Below, piece by piece: positions 54,382 through 60,984 of a stretch of 60,984 nt of DNA. The notes below the pieces were generated by a model. That model was not told the DNA's origin and made no database searches. It saw only the letters and a list, made by a program, of their open reading frames with translations. Position 1 is the first letter of the stretch. Each line of letters opens with the position of its first letter. A program made the translations under genes and the position numbers. The DNA is from Poseidonibacter lekithochrous (GTDB lineage Bacteria > Campylobacterota > Campylobacteria > Campylobacterales > Arcobacteraceae): the NCBI RefSeq assembly GCF_018861145.1, contig NZ_JAHKQT010000030.1, positions 1-60,984 on the forward strand, written 5' to 3'.

Positions 54382-56198
54382 TATGAAATCTTATCTATTT
54401 TAAAAGAATAGCTAATAAACTTTTTAAAATCATTTACTATTTTAAAAGAATCTTTTAATAAATCTCTTTCTATTTTTCCTAAATGATGAGTATCTATTTC
54501 ATTGTTTATTTTTTTATTTTCAAGTAATTTTTCAAGTTGAGATTTTAATCTTAATGTATTTACAACATCAAATGCCTCTAGTAACTCATCCGCTTTTTCT
54601 TTTTCTAGGATTTTTTTCTGTTCTAAGATTTTAATTCTTTTTACAGTTGTAGTTTCCCTAATTTTTTCCCTTAAAGCTAAAGAACGAATTCCTTGTACAA
54701 TTGGGAATACTGCAGTTTTTTTAATATCAATATAATGAACTTTTGTCATAAAATTTGCAACAGTGCTTGGTGTATCAAAAGTTAAAGTAGCTTTTGCAAA
54801 ATATGCCATAAAGACATCTTTATCATGAAGTTTATCAAATAAATCATCTTTTAAATTTATCAATAATTGCTTATCTCCTGCAACAGCAAAGGAATCAAAG
54901 AATATTGCTAAATCCATATAGTTTTGCATATCAGGTGCTTCAATCCATCTTTTTGTTTCATTTTTGTATTCACTTACGGTTTTACACCAAAATGGATTTG
55001 AAACCATAATATTTCCTTCGCAAGGTGGATAACCGAAGTCTATTAAATGAGCGGTTAGTTTATCCATATATGGACGATATACAGCTACATCTATTCCATC
55101 TTTTACAACAAGTGCATTATCTTGATCAGTTTTTATAATTTGTTCATTTCTTCCTTCACTTCCCATTACTATTAAACATGCATCTTTTTGTAACTCTTTT
55201 GGTACTACTAATTGATATAATTTCTGATAAACTTTTGTATTTAATTGCCCGATTAAATTTGAGATGTGATTTACTTTTACACCTTTTGCTTGTAAACTTT
55301 TGATTATATTTATTAAATCATTACTTGAGGTTTTTAAGTCTTCTATTGTTTTGGCTTTCTTTATTTTTGTATCTACAACATAAGTATTATTAGCAAAATG
55401 TGACAAAATATCAATTTGTTCTACTACTCCTAGCATTTCTCCTTGATTATTTGTTACACCAACTCTTTTGATATTTCTTTTTATTAATATTGTTAGAGCA
55501 TCAAATAAATAATCATCATTAAATACTGTCATTAATGGAAATACAGCAATCTCTTTTACTGGAATATTTAAACTTCTTCCTTCTAACAATACTTTTACTT
55601 TTAGAAGTGAATCTGTAATTATTCCATAACTATCATCTTCTTTTTTTACAATTATAGTTGATGTTTTATATGTCATTGAACTTTCAATAGCATCAATAAG
55701 TTTTGTATCTTCATCTACAATACAAGCTTCATGAATAATAGTATCATCAACTTTTGCAATCATAAAAGAAGATAATTCAGAGGTATATTCTTTATTTTTT
55801 AATGTTTGAATTTTATTTACAAGATTATTTAAAAAGAAATCTTTGAATTTTTCATTTCCTTCAATTAATTTTAAAAAAGTAGCTTTTTCAAGTTCATAAC
55901 AAATTAGGTCTTCATGTACTTTGAATGTATTTTCAGTTTCATTATAAATAAGAGAATTTGCATCAAAAGAATCTTCTTGATGATAATCCATTATAACTTC
56001 ATCCTCTTTATATTCATAAACCGAACCTTTAATTATTATAAAAAAATGATTAGAGATTTTTTCAGGACTAATTAGAACTCTACCTTTTGGATAATATGCT
56101 ATATCCATATGTTTGATACATTTGTTAATTTGATTTTCTGTTAAAACTTCGAAGGGATGAATATTTGAAAGAAAGGCTTCTTGATCTTGTAAGCTCAT
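54381..56198 (-). CDS. cNMP-binding/CBS/DUF294 nucleotidyltransferase-like protein, copy 2
   Basis: 605 residues. Same domain order as copy 1 and the same spacing: M345-GSEGRNEQ with D358-x-D360, in a segment ending DQDNALV. Both start within a similar N-terminal motif (FLSNIHPFEVLTENQINKC; copy 1 has FLRSIHPFEHLNKVQLENF). The cNMP-like and CBS domains are more diverged than the DUF294 part, suggesting different input signals. Ribosome site AAGGAA (56204-56209). A 20-bp palindrome and a terminator lie directly upstream, downstream of symporter copy 3. Confidence 0.88.
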   Translation of the reverse strand: MSLQDQEAFLSNIHPFEVLTENQINKCIKHMDIAYYPKGRVLISPEKISNHFFIIIKGSVYEYKEDEVIMDYHQEDSFDANSLIYNETENTFKVHEDLICYELEKATFLKLIEGNEKFKDFFLNNLVNKIQTLKNKEYTSELSSFMIAKVDDTIIHEACIVDEDTKLIDAIESSMTYKTSTIIVKKEDDSYGIITDSLLKVKVLLEGRSLNIPVKEIAVFPLMTVFNDDYLFDALTILIKRNIKRVGVTNNQGEMLGVVEQIDILSHFANNTYVVDTKIKKAKTIEDLKTSSNDLINIIKSLQAKGVKVNHISNLIGQLNTKVYQKLYQLVVPKELQKDACLIVMGSEGRNEQIIKTDQDNALVVKDGIDVAVYRPYMDKLTAHLIDFGYPPCEGNIMVSNPFWCKTVSEYKNETKRWIEAPDMQNYMDLAIFFDSFAVAGDKQLLINLKDDLFDKLHDKDVFMAYFAKATLTFDTPSTVANFMTKVHYIDIKKTAVFPIVQGIRSLALREKIRETTTVKRIKILEQKKILEKEKADELLEAFDVVNTLRLKSQLEKLLENKKINNEIDTHHLGKIERDLLKDSFKIVNDFKKFISYSFKIDKIS

Positions 56199-56212
56199 TT
56201 AGATTCCTTAAG

Positions 56213-56257
56213 TTAGTATTTTTTTATATTATAATCAATAATATAAAAAAATACTAA
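56213..56257 (-). repeat. 20-bp perfect palindrome ahead of CBS/DUF294 copy 2
   Basis: TTAGTATTTTTTTATATTAT (56213-56232), loop AATCA, and its exact complement (56238-56257). It ends 3 nt from the ribosome site AAGGAA. It overlaps the terminator stem that begins at 56252, so the two hairpins exclude each other. A minus-strand TATAAT (56233-56228) lies in the palindrome and could be a separate promoter. Confidence 0.8.
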
Positions 56258-56286
56258 AAGTATGCCCAAGGACATACTTTTTAGTA
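56245..56286 (-). terminator. Terminator after symporter copy 3
   Basis: On the minus strand TACTAAAAAGTATG, loop TCCTTGGG, CATACTTTTAGTA, then seven T (56251-56245). A 13-bp stem with one bulged base, 7 nt past the stop codon. Its 3' arm and T-run also form one arm of the palindrome at 56213-56257. Confidence 0.88.
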
Positions 56287-56293
56287 AAAGTGA

Positions 56294-58174
56294 CTAGTGA
56301 TCTACAGCTTCACCAGCACCTGAAGGGATTCTAATTTTTTCAACTAGTTCTTGAATGTGAGCTGGAGGCTCAGGAGTCATTCTAGAAACAATTACTGCCA
56401 CAATAAGGTGTAATAATGTACCTATTGTACCAATACCAGTTGGGTGAATTCCTAAGAAGTAATCTTCTGCTTTTCCACCTAAGAATACGAAGTAGATAAT
56501 ATATCCGAATGTAAAGATAAGACCAACTAAGATACCTGCAATAGCACCTTCTTTGTTCATTCTTTTATCAAATACTCCAAGTATAATTGTTGGGAAGAAT
56601 GCTGCTGCTGCTAGACCAAATGCAAACGCAACTACTTGTGCAACAAATCCTGGAGGGTTAATTCCTAAGTAACCGGCTATACAAATAGCAACGATAGCTG
56701 AAATTCTTGCCCACATTAACTCAGTTTTCTCATTTAAAGTTGATTTCCCAGTTTCTTTGTCTTTGAAAATAACTTGACCCATAAGGTCATGTGAAATTGC
56801 TGATGCAATTACAAGTAATAAACCTGCTGCTGTTGATAATGCTGCTGCAAGACCACCCGCTGCAATAAATGCAATTACCCAGTTAGGTAAGTTTGCAATT
56901 TCAGGATTCGCAAGAACCATGATATCTCTATCTACATATAATTCATTTGCAATACCGTTACCTTTTGCTAATTCTTCAGCTGATGCTGGTCCTTTTGCAT
57001 TAGTAACTAATCTCTCACCATGAATTCCTCTGTTTTCTCCATCAAATGAAGGTTGACCTTTAGCACCTTCAAAAGCTTTACCAGTAGCATATTGAATTTT
57101 ACCATCACCATTTCGGTCATTCCATCCTAATAATCCACCATTTTCCCATGTTGTAAACCATTTTCCGTCGTTACCTTCAATTTCACCATTTACAAATGCT
57201 TTATATTCAGTATTTTGTAAGTTTTTAATTAAATTAACTCTTGAGAATGCAGCAACTGATGAAATAGTTGTATACATAATTGCAATAAATAATAAAGCCC
57301 AACCAGCAGATATTCTAGCATCTCTTACAGTTGGAACTGTAAAGAATCTAACAATAACGTGAGGTAATCCTGCTGTTCCTAACATTAATGCTGTTGTAAG
57401 CATAAACATATTCCATAAGTTACCTGGTTGCGTATAATCAGTAAAACCAAGATCAGATATAGATTGGTCAAGTGCATGTAATAGATATGTTCCTTCAGGA
57501 ATTGTTGAAACTCCAGTGTCGAATGCAAACGTAGTTGTTGCAAAAATACCTAATTGAGGTAAGAATGTATCTGTAACTTGTAATGATAAGAAAATTGCAG
57601 GAATCATGTATGCAAAAATCATAACAACATATTGTGCAACTTGTGTATATGTAATACCTTTCATTCCACCTAAAACAGAATAGAAGAATACAATTGCCAT
57701 ACCGATTAATACACCAGTATTTACATCAACTTGTAAGAATCTTGAGAAAACGATTCCAACACCTCTCATTTGTCCCGCAACATAAGTAAACGATACAAAA
57801 ATAACACCAACAACAGCAACAAGTCTTGCAGTGTCAGAATAATATCTGTCACCAACGAAGTCAGGAACTGTAAATTTACCAAATTTTCTTAAATAAGGAG
57901 CTAATAACATAGCAAGTAGAACGTATCCACCAGTCCAACCCATTAAATATGCAGCACCATCAGAACCTTTGAAAGAAATGATACCTGCTAATGAGATAAA
58001 TGAAGCTGCAGACATCCAGTCAGCTGCTGTCGCCATACCATTTGCAACTGGATGAACACCACCACCTGCAACATAGAAATCTTTAGTTGAACCAGCTTTT
58101 GCCCATAAAGCAATACCGATGTAAACTGCGAATGAAATACCTACAAATAGGTAAATTAATGATTGTAATTCCAT
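56294..58174 (-). CDS. Sodium:solute symporter, DUF4212-linked, with hydrophilic insert
   Basis: 626 residues, about 75 longer than copies 1 and 2 and of a different subfamily. Motifs: DFYVAGGGVHPVANGMATAADWMSAASFI, GLPHVIVRFFTVPTVRDARIS and [17 protein letters not shown]. The extra part is a hydrophilic insert (about 325-420) between membrane segments with an EF-hand-like loop D353-RNGDGKI (D353, N355, D357). It follows its DUF4212 partner by 12 nt. Likely an acetate, propionate or pyruvate uptake system. The substrate is not shown by sequence. Confidence 0.92.
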   Translation of the reverse strand: MELQSLIYLFVGISFAVYIGIALWAKAGSTKDFYVAGGGVHPVANGMATAADWMSAASFISLAGIISFKGSDGAAYLMGWTGGYVLLAMLLAPYLRKFGKFTVPDFVGDRYYSDTARLVAVVGVIFVSFTYVAGQMRGVGIVFSRFLQVDVNTGVLIGMAIVFFYSVLGGMKGITYTQVAQYVVMIFAYMIPAIFLSLQVTDTFLPQLGIFATTTFAFDTGVSTIPEGTYLLHALDQSISDLGFTDYTQPGNLWNMFMLTTALMLGTAGLPHVIVRFFTVPTVRDARISAGWALLFIAIMYTTISSVAAFSRVNLIKNLQNTEYKAFVNGEIEGNDGKWFTTWENGGLLGWNDRNGDGKIQYATGKAFEGAKGQPSFDGENRGIHGERLVTNAKGPASAEELAKGNGIANELYVDRDIMVLANPEIANLPNWVIAFIAAGGLAAALSTAAGLLLVIASAISHDLMGQVIFKDKETGKSTLNEKTELMWARISAIVAICIAGYLGINPPGFVAQVVAFAFGLAAAAFFPTIILGVFDKRMNKEGAIAGILVGLIFTFGYIIYFVFLGGKAEDYFLGIHPTGIGTIGTLLHLIVAVIVSRMTPEPPAHIQELVEKIRIPSGAGEAVDH

Positions 58175-58186
58175 TTTATAATTCTC

Positions 58187-58441
58187 CTATTCGTTAACGC
58201 CGTATTTCTCATCAATTCCTGCCATTACTTTAACGTAAACAAAAATTAATACTACAAATACATAAATTGCACCCTGTTGTGCAAACCAAAATCCTAACTT
58301 AACCCCGCTAATTTCAATAGCATTAAGTTCATTTATAAATAAAATACCACAACCGAAAGAAACTACGAACCAAACTACTAATAGTTTAATAATCATAGAA
58401 ATGTTTTCTTTCCAGTATGCTTGTGCTTTTTCTGGACTCAT
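58187..58441 (-). CDS. DUF4212 small membrane subunit
   Basis: 84 residues from ATG 58441, which follows AAGGAG by 7 nt. An in-frame ATG at 58468 has no ribosome site. Two membrane helices (about 18-40 and 50-72). The start SPEKAQAYWKENISMIIKLLVVWFVVSFG is the DUF4212 signature. Members are encoded directly before symporters of the type at 56294 and are presumed subunits. The promoter region carries a TAGCA direct repeat and phased A-tracts. Confidence 0.93.
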   Translation of the reverse strand: MSPEKAQAYWKENISMIIKLLVVWFVVSFGCGILFINELNAIEISGVKLGFWFAQQGAIYVFVVLIFVYVKVMAGIDEKYGVNE

Positions 58442-58501
58442 TCTGCTCTCCTTAATTATTTTTATCAAACAATATAAATCGTTTAATAATTTAACATTGA
58501 A

Positions 58502-58534
58502 AGTATAATAAGTTAATATAGCAAAAAGGTAGCA
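58502..58534 (-). promoter_or_regulatory. DUF4212 promoter with TAGCA-N6-TAGCA direct repeat
   Basis: TAGCA at 58519-58523 and 58530-58534, 11 bp apart. On the minus strand TGCTACCTTTTTGCTATA leads, 11 nt after the proximal TGCTA, to TATACT (58507-58502), the same geometry as at pta. Further upstream, two in-phase 11-bp units GAATTTTTTTT (58550-58571) place A-tracts one helical turn apart. Confidence 0.62.
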
Positions 58535-58601
58535 ATTGAAATAATTTCTGAATTTTTTTTGAATTTTTTTTGAATGAATAGTTTTAATATAGAAAATAAT
58601 T

Positions 58602-58631
58602 TAATAGAAGCCTGAAAATAGGCTTTTATTA
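58602..58631 (-). terminator. Terminator-like hairpin at the end of the regulator gene
   Basis: AAGCCT (58608-58613), loop GAAAAT, AGGCTT (58620-58625), extended by A-T and G-U pairs to 12 bp (58602-58631). The regulator stop codon lies in the stem. The minus-strand tail is moderately T-rich. Confidence 0.65.
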
Positions 58632-59291
58632 AACAGAATAATATCTATCTATTTTGTATCCTAATCCTCTAATATTTTTAATAAAGTCTTCTTTTAGTGC
58701 TTTTTTTAATCTTGATATCTCTGCTCTAATTGTTGGATTATCGATATTCTCTCCATCCCATATGTCTATTCTAAATCTTTCAAAGTCTACAATCATATTA
58801 ATATTAAGCGCTAAGATATGAATAATCTCTAATTGTTTTTTTGTAAGATTTTGAGGTTCACCATTAAAATATAGTGTTTGTTTATCTTTAGAATAAGCAT
58901 AATTTTCAGAAAATTTTATATGAGTTGTTTTATTTTGGTCTTTTTTTAATATTTGATTTATCTTGATTCCGAGCTCTTCTAGGTGAAAAGGTTTCTTTAT
59001 ATATTCTCTACAACCTAAGTCATATGCTTTAGTGATATCTTCAATATCAATAAGTGCTGATATGTAAATTGCTGGTATATATATTTTCTTGCTATTAAGT
59101 TCTTCTAGTATCTCAAAGCCATCTTTTGTTGGAACGTTTATATCTAGTATCAATAAATCATAAGATATATCAACATTATCTAAGACTTCTTGCCCATCTG
59201 TAAAACTCTCAACCATATGTCCAATACCTTTTAAGTATTCACAAATGGCATTATTTAACATTAGTTCATCTTCAAGTAGTAATATTTTCAT
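58629..59291 (-). CDS. OmpR-type response regulator
   Basis: 220 residues. Receiver domain with the acidic pair E7-D8, phosphoacceptor D50 and Lys in YIKKPF, then a winged-helix output domain (about 130-218) that ends RAEISRLKKALKEDFIKNIRGLGYKI. Such regulators bind direct repeats about one helical turn apart, which makes it a candidate for the TAGCA-N6-TAGCA sites. It overlaps its kinase by 20 nt and lies next to, and upstream of, the DUF4212-symporter operon. Confidence 0.9.
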   Translation of the reverse strand: MKILLLEDELMLNNAICEYLKGIGHMVESFTDGQEVLDNVDISYDLLILDINVPTKDGFEILEELNSKKIYIPAIYISALIDIEDITKAYDLGCREYIKKPFHLEELGIKINQILKKDQNKTTHIKFSENYAYSKDKQTLYFNGEPQNLTKKQLEIIHILALNINMIVDFERFRIDIWDGENIDNPTIRAEISRLKKALKEDFIKNIRGLGYKIDRYYSV

Positions 59292-60855
59292 TTATTCTAA
59301 ACCTATAAGTAAATTTTGTTTCTTGTTCATTAGATTCTAGTTTTATTATAACTAAATTCTTGTCACAAATTTCTTTCACAATTTTAAGTCCTAAGCCAAA
59401 CCCTCCTCTGTTACTATTCTCCCTATAAAAATCATCAAAAATCTTACTTTGATACTCAATTTTTTTAGATTTTGTAGAAACTGAAAATTCTACTTGATCA
59501 TCATTTGTATAACTTAATTTTATAAAAACAGGAGAATTTGAATAAGAGTATTTAATAGCATTAGATAAGTTGTTATCAATTATTCTTTGAAATTCTGTTA
59601 TATTAAACTTTATATAAATATCTTCTTCTATATTACTTACAAAATGCAGAGAATTTGAAGTAGCAATTTCATGAAAAAAATCTAATCTTTGAGAGATGAT
59701 ACTCGAAAGGTTTAAATATTCTTTTTCATAAATAACTCTATCTTTTTTTATAAGATAAGATAAATCATCATAGATATATTGAATTATTTTTGCACCTGAT
59801 TCAATATGAGTAATATATTTATTATTTGGTATATTCATTTTTAATAAATCAATATTGGTTTGAATTATAGAAAGTGGAGTGTTGATTTCATGTACAGAGT
59901 TTTTTATAAATTTTTTTTGAGATTCAATTAAATTTGTTAATTCTTTAGTTTTTTCATCAACTTTATATTCTAAATTTTTATTTAAGTCTTCTAGCATATG
60001 AGTTTTTAATTTTATATTATTCATTGCATCTGTTGCATAATTTGCGATTACTTTAAATTCACCAAAAATTAATCTATTTTGATTTAACGGCGTATTATTT
60101 TGCTGTGACTCTTTAAAATATTTACCTATTTCTTTTACATCACTTACAATTAATATTGTTGCATTTTTATAAATAAATATTGAATATAAAACTAGCATAA
60201 TAGTTAGAGATGTAATTTGTAAGGTATAATCAGATATTTTTTGGTCATATTCATATTTCTTTTCTTGTACTAGATTATCAATTTTATCTAAATAGACACC
60301 TTTACCAATAGCCCAATTTAATGGTTCATAAGATTTTGAGTAAGATATCTTTTTCACATTTTTTGAAATATCAGGTTTATACCAAGAATATTCTATATAT
60401 CCACCATCTTTTTGTTTAGAAATAGATATAAGTTCTTTAATTACCTTTTTCCCTTTTATATCTGTAAATTCAAGTAAATTCTCTCCAATATTTTCTTTTG
60501 CTACTGGATGATAGATTGATGTACCATCAAAATTATAAATAAATATATATTCATTTAGATCTTTATATTTTCTTATTTCTTGAATAGTAGTTAATATCTC
60601 TTTTTTTATTGCTTTTATATTTTTAGTATTTTTGTATTTGTCATGTGTATACTTAATAAAACTAATCATAGAATTAACATCATTTTTAATAAGTTCTTTT
60701 TGGTTATCTTTATAATCAGTGTTTAGTGTTACAATTTTATCTTGAAGTTCTTCATGGGCATTATTAATTATAATAAATGTAAAAAATGAAATTAATACTA
60801 TTATAAATAAAATACTGTAGACAATTAAGTGATATAAACTTTTTGCTTTAAACAT
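59272..60855 (-). CDS. Cache-domain sensor histidine kinase
   Basis: 527 residues. TM1 (about 8-30), a periplasmic single Cache domain (about 35-205, with YIFIYNFDGTSIYHPV and DGGYIEYSWYKP), TM2 (about 213-232), a linker and coiled coil, then the kinase core with H322 in VHEINTPLSIIQ. N box DNNLSNAIKYS and G box GGFGLGLKIVKEI are complete. Single Cache domains of this type bind small carboxylates in several known receptors, which suits the location. The ligand here is unknown. The stop overlaps the regulator start. Confidence 0.9.
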   Translation of the reverse strand: MFKAKSLYHLIVYSILFIIVLISFFTFIIINNAHEELQDKIVTLNTDYKDNQKELIKNDVNSMISFIKYTHDKYKNTKNIKAIKKEILTTIQEIRKYKDLNEYIFIYNFDGTSIYHPVAKENIGENLLEFTDIKGKKVIKELISISKQKDGGYIEYSWYKPDISKNVKKISYSKSYEPLNWAIGKGVYLDKIDNLVQEKKYEYDQKISDYTLQITSLTIMLVLYSIFIYKNATILIVSDVKEIGKYFKESQQNNTPLNQNRLIFGEFKVIANYATDAMNNIKLKTHMLEDLNKNLEYKVDEKTKELTNLIESQKKFIKNSVHEINTPLSIIQTNIDLLKMNIPNNKYITHIESGAKIIQYIYDDLSYLIKKDRVIYEKEYLNLSSIISQRLDFFHEIATSNSLHFVSNIEEDIYIKFNITEFQRIIDNNLSNAIKYSYSNSPVFIKLSYTNDDQVEFSVSTKSKKIEYQSKIFDDFYRENSNRGGFGLGLKIVKEICDKNLVIIKLESNEQETKFTYRFRINENITT

Positions 60856-60973
60856 TTAAAATTATCCTGCTCTTAGGTTTTATAGGTTTTTAGGATACCT
60901 TTTTATAGATAAAAAGTTACTTTATATAGTAAGTCTTGTAATTTGGAAAGTAGGGTGAAAGAATATTTATAAA

Positions 60974-60984
60974 TGGTGACCCGT
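60974..60984 (-). tRNA. Possible 3' end of a tRNA gene, cut by the window edge
   Basis: Read on the minus strand the last bases are ACGGGTCACCA: a 7-nt acceptor arm, discriminator A and encoded CCA. The complementary 5' arm would be GACCCGT, which resembles a tRNA-Lys start. Only 11 nt are visible, so identity and even existence are uncertain. Confidence 0.35.

Noticed and set aside
60874-60894. Three TAGG repeats upstream of the Cache kinase as an autoregulatory site
   Set aside because: The spacing is uneven (9 and 8 nt), the unit is only 4 nt, and it does not match the TAGCA element.
1-60984. Mobile elements, prophage, CRISPR arrays, toxin-antitoxin or restriction systems
   Set aside because: No transposase, integrase, phage structural gene, regular short repeat array, methylase or toxin-like pair was seen. 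Base and codon use look even throughout.

Overview
The window is a 61-kb piece of a very AT-rich chromosome from a Campylobacterota member, most probably Arcobacter or a relative (Aliarcobacter, Halarcobacter, Malaciobacter). The assignment rests on codon use, strong AAGGA-type ribosome sites, gene content (accD-rlmH-dksA order, an aminofutalosine-route menaquinone enzyme, a MutS protein with a C-terminal HNH nuclease) and the close spacing of genes. No insertion sequence, prophage, CRISPR array or rRNA operon is visible.

Layout. (1) 0.1-2 kb: a small Spy-like periplasmic protein and an HD-GYP phosphodiesterase. (2) 2.2-13.5 kb, plus strand: housekeeping block with an inositol-phosphatase-family enzyme, glmS, metK, accD, a ThiE-like protein, rlmH, dksA, an unknown membrane protein, dusB, prmA and ftsH. 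(3) 13.6-17.5 kb: a signalling cassette of a PhnD-like periplasmic binding protein, a histidine kinase and a response regulator-PAS-GGDEF cyclase. (4) 17.4-25 kb: a strong promoter, a 25-residue leucine-rich leader peptide and leuA; then a DUF1538-DUF1538-PII fusion, a thioredoxin-like protein, a haem-binding protein and a MutS7-like MutS-HNH protein. (5) 25-34 kb, minus strand: MFS transporter, a small membrane protein, hisA, hisH, ComF-like protein, lepA, two tandem OmpA-family proteins and prs. (6) 34.3-42.5 kb: porin, mnmA-folK-M24 peptidase, aroQ, aminofutalosine deaminase, sppA and a DEAD-box helicase. (7) 42.5-60.9 kb, nearly all minus strand: an acetate and organic-acid island.

The island holds pta-ackA, a second acetate kinase, three sodium:solute symporters each preceded by a small membrane partner (DUF485, DUF485, DUF4212), two paralogous pairs of a cNMP-binding/CBS/DUF294 nucleotidyltransferase-like protein with a DnaQ-type exonuclease, and a Cache histidine kinase with an OmpR-type regulator. 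One pair shares an operon with the second acetate kinase. I read it as a system for taking up acetate-like acids, activating them through AckA-Pta, and adjusting uptake through the CBS/DUF294 proteins and the two-component system. That last step is inference.

The most interesting new signal is in the island's control regions. A direct repeat, TAGCA-N6-TAGCA (11-bp step), lies upstream of pta, of the first DUF485-symporter pair and of DUF4212-symporter. In two cases it sits exactly 11 nt from a good -10 box. A 20-bp perfect palindrome interlocks with a terminator in front of the second CBS/DUF294 gene. Other items worth following are the leucine leader peptide, the MutS-HNH fusion, the DUF1538-PII fusion and a 20-bp duplication at the metK start. 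The last 11 bases look like the 3' end of a tRNA gene on the minus strand.
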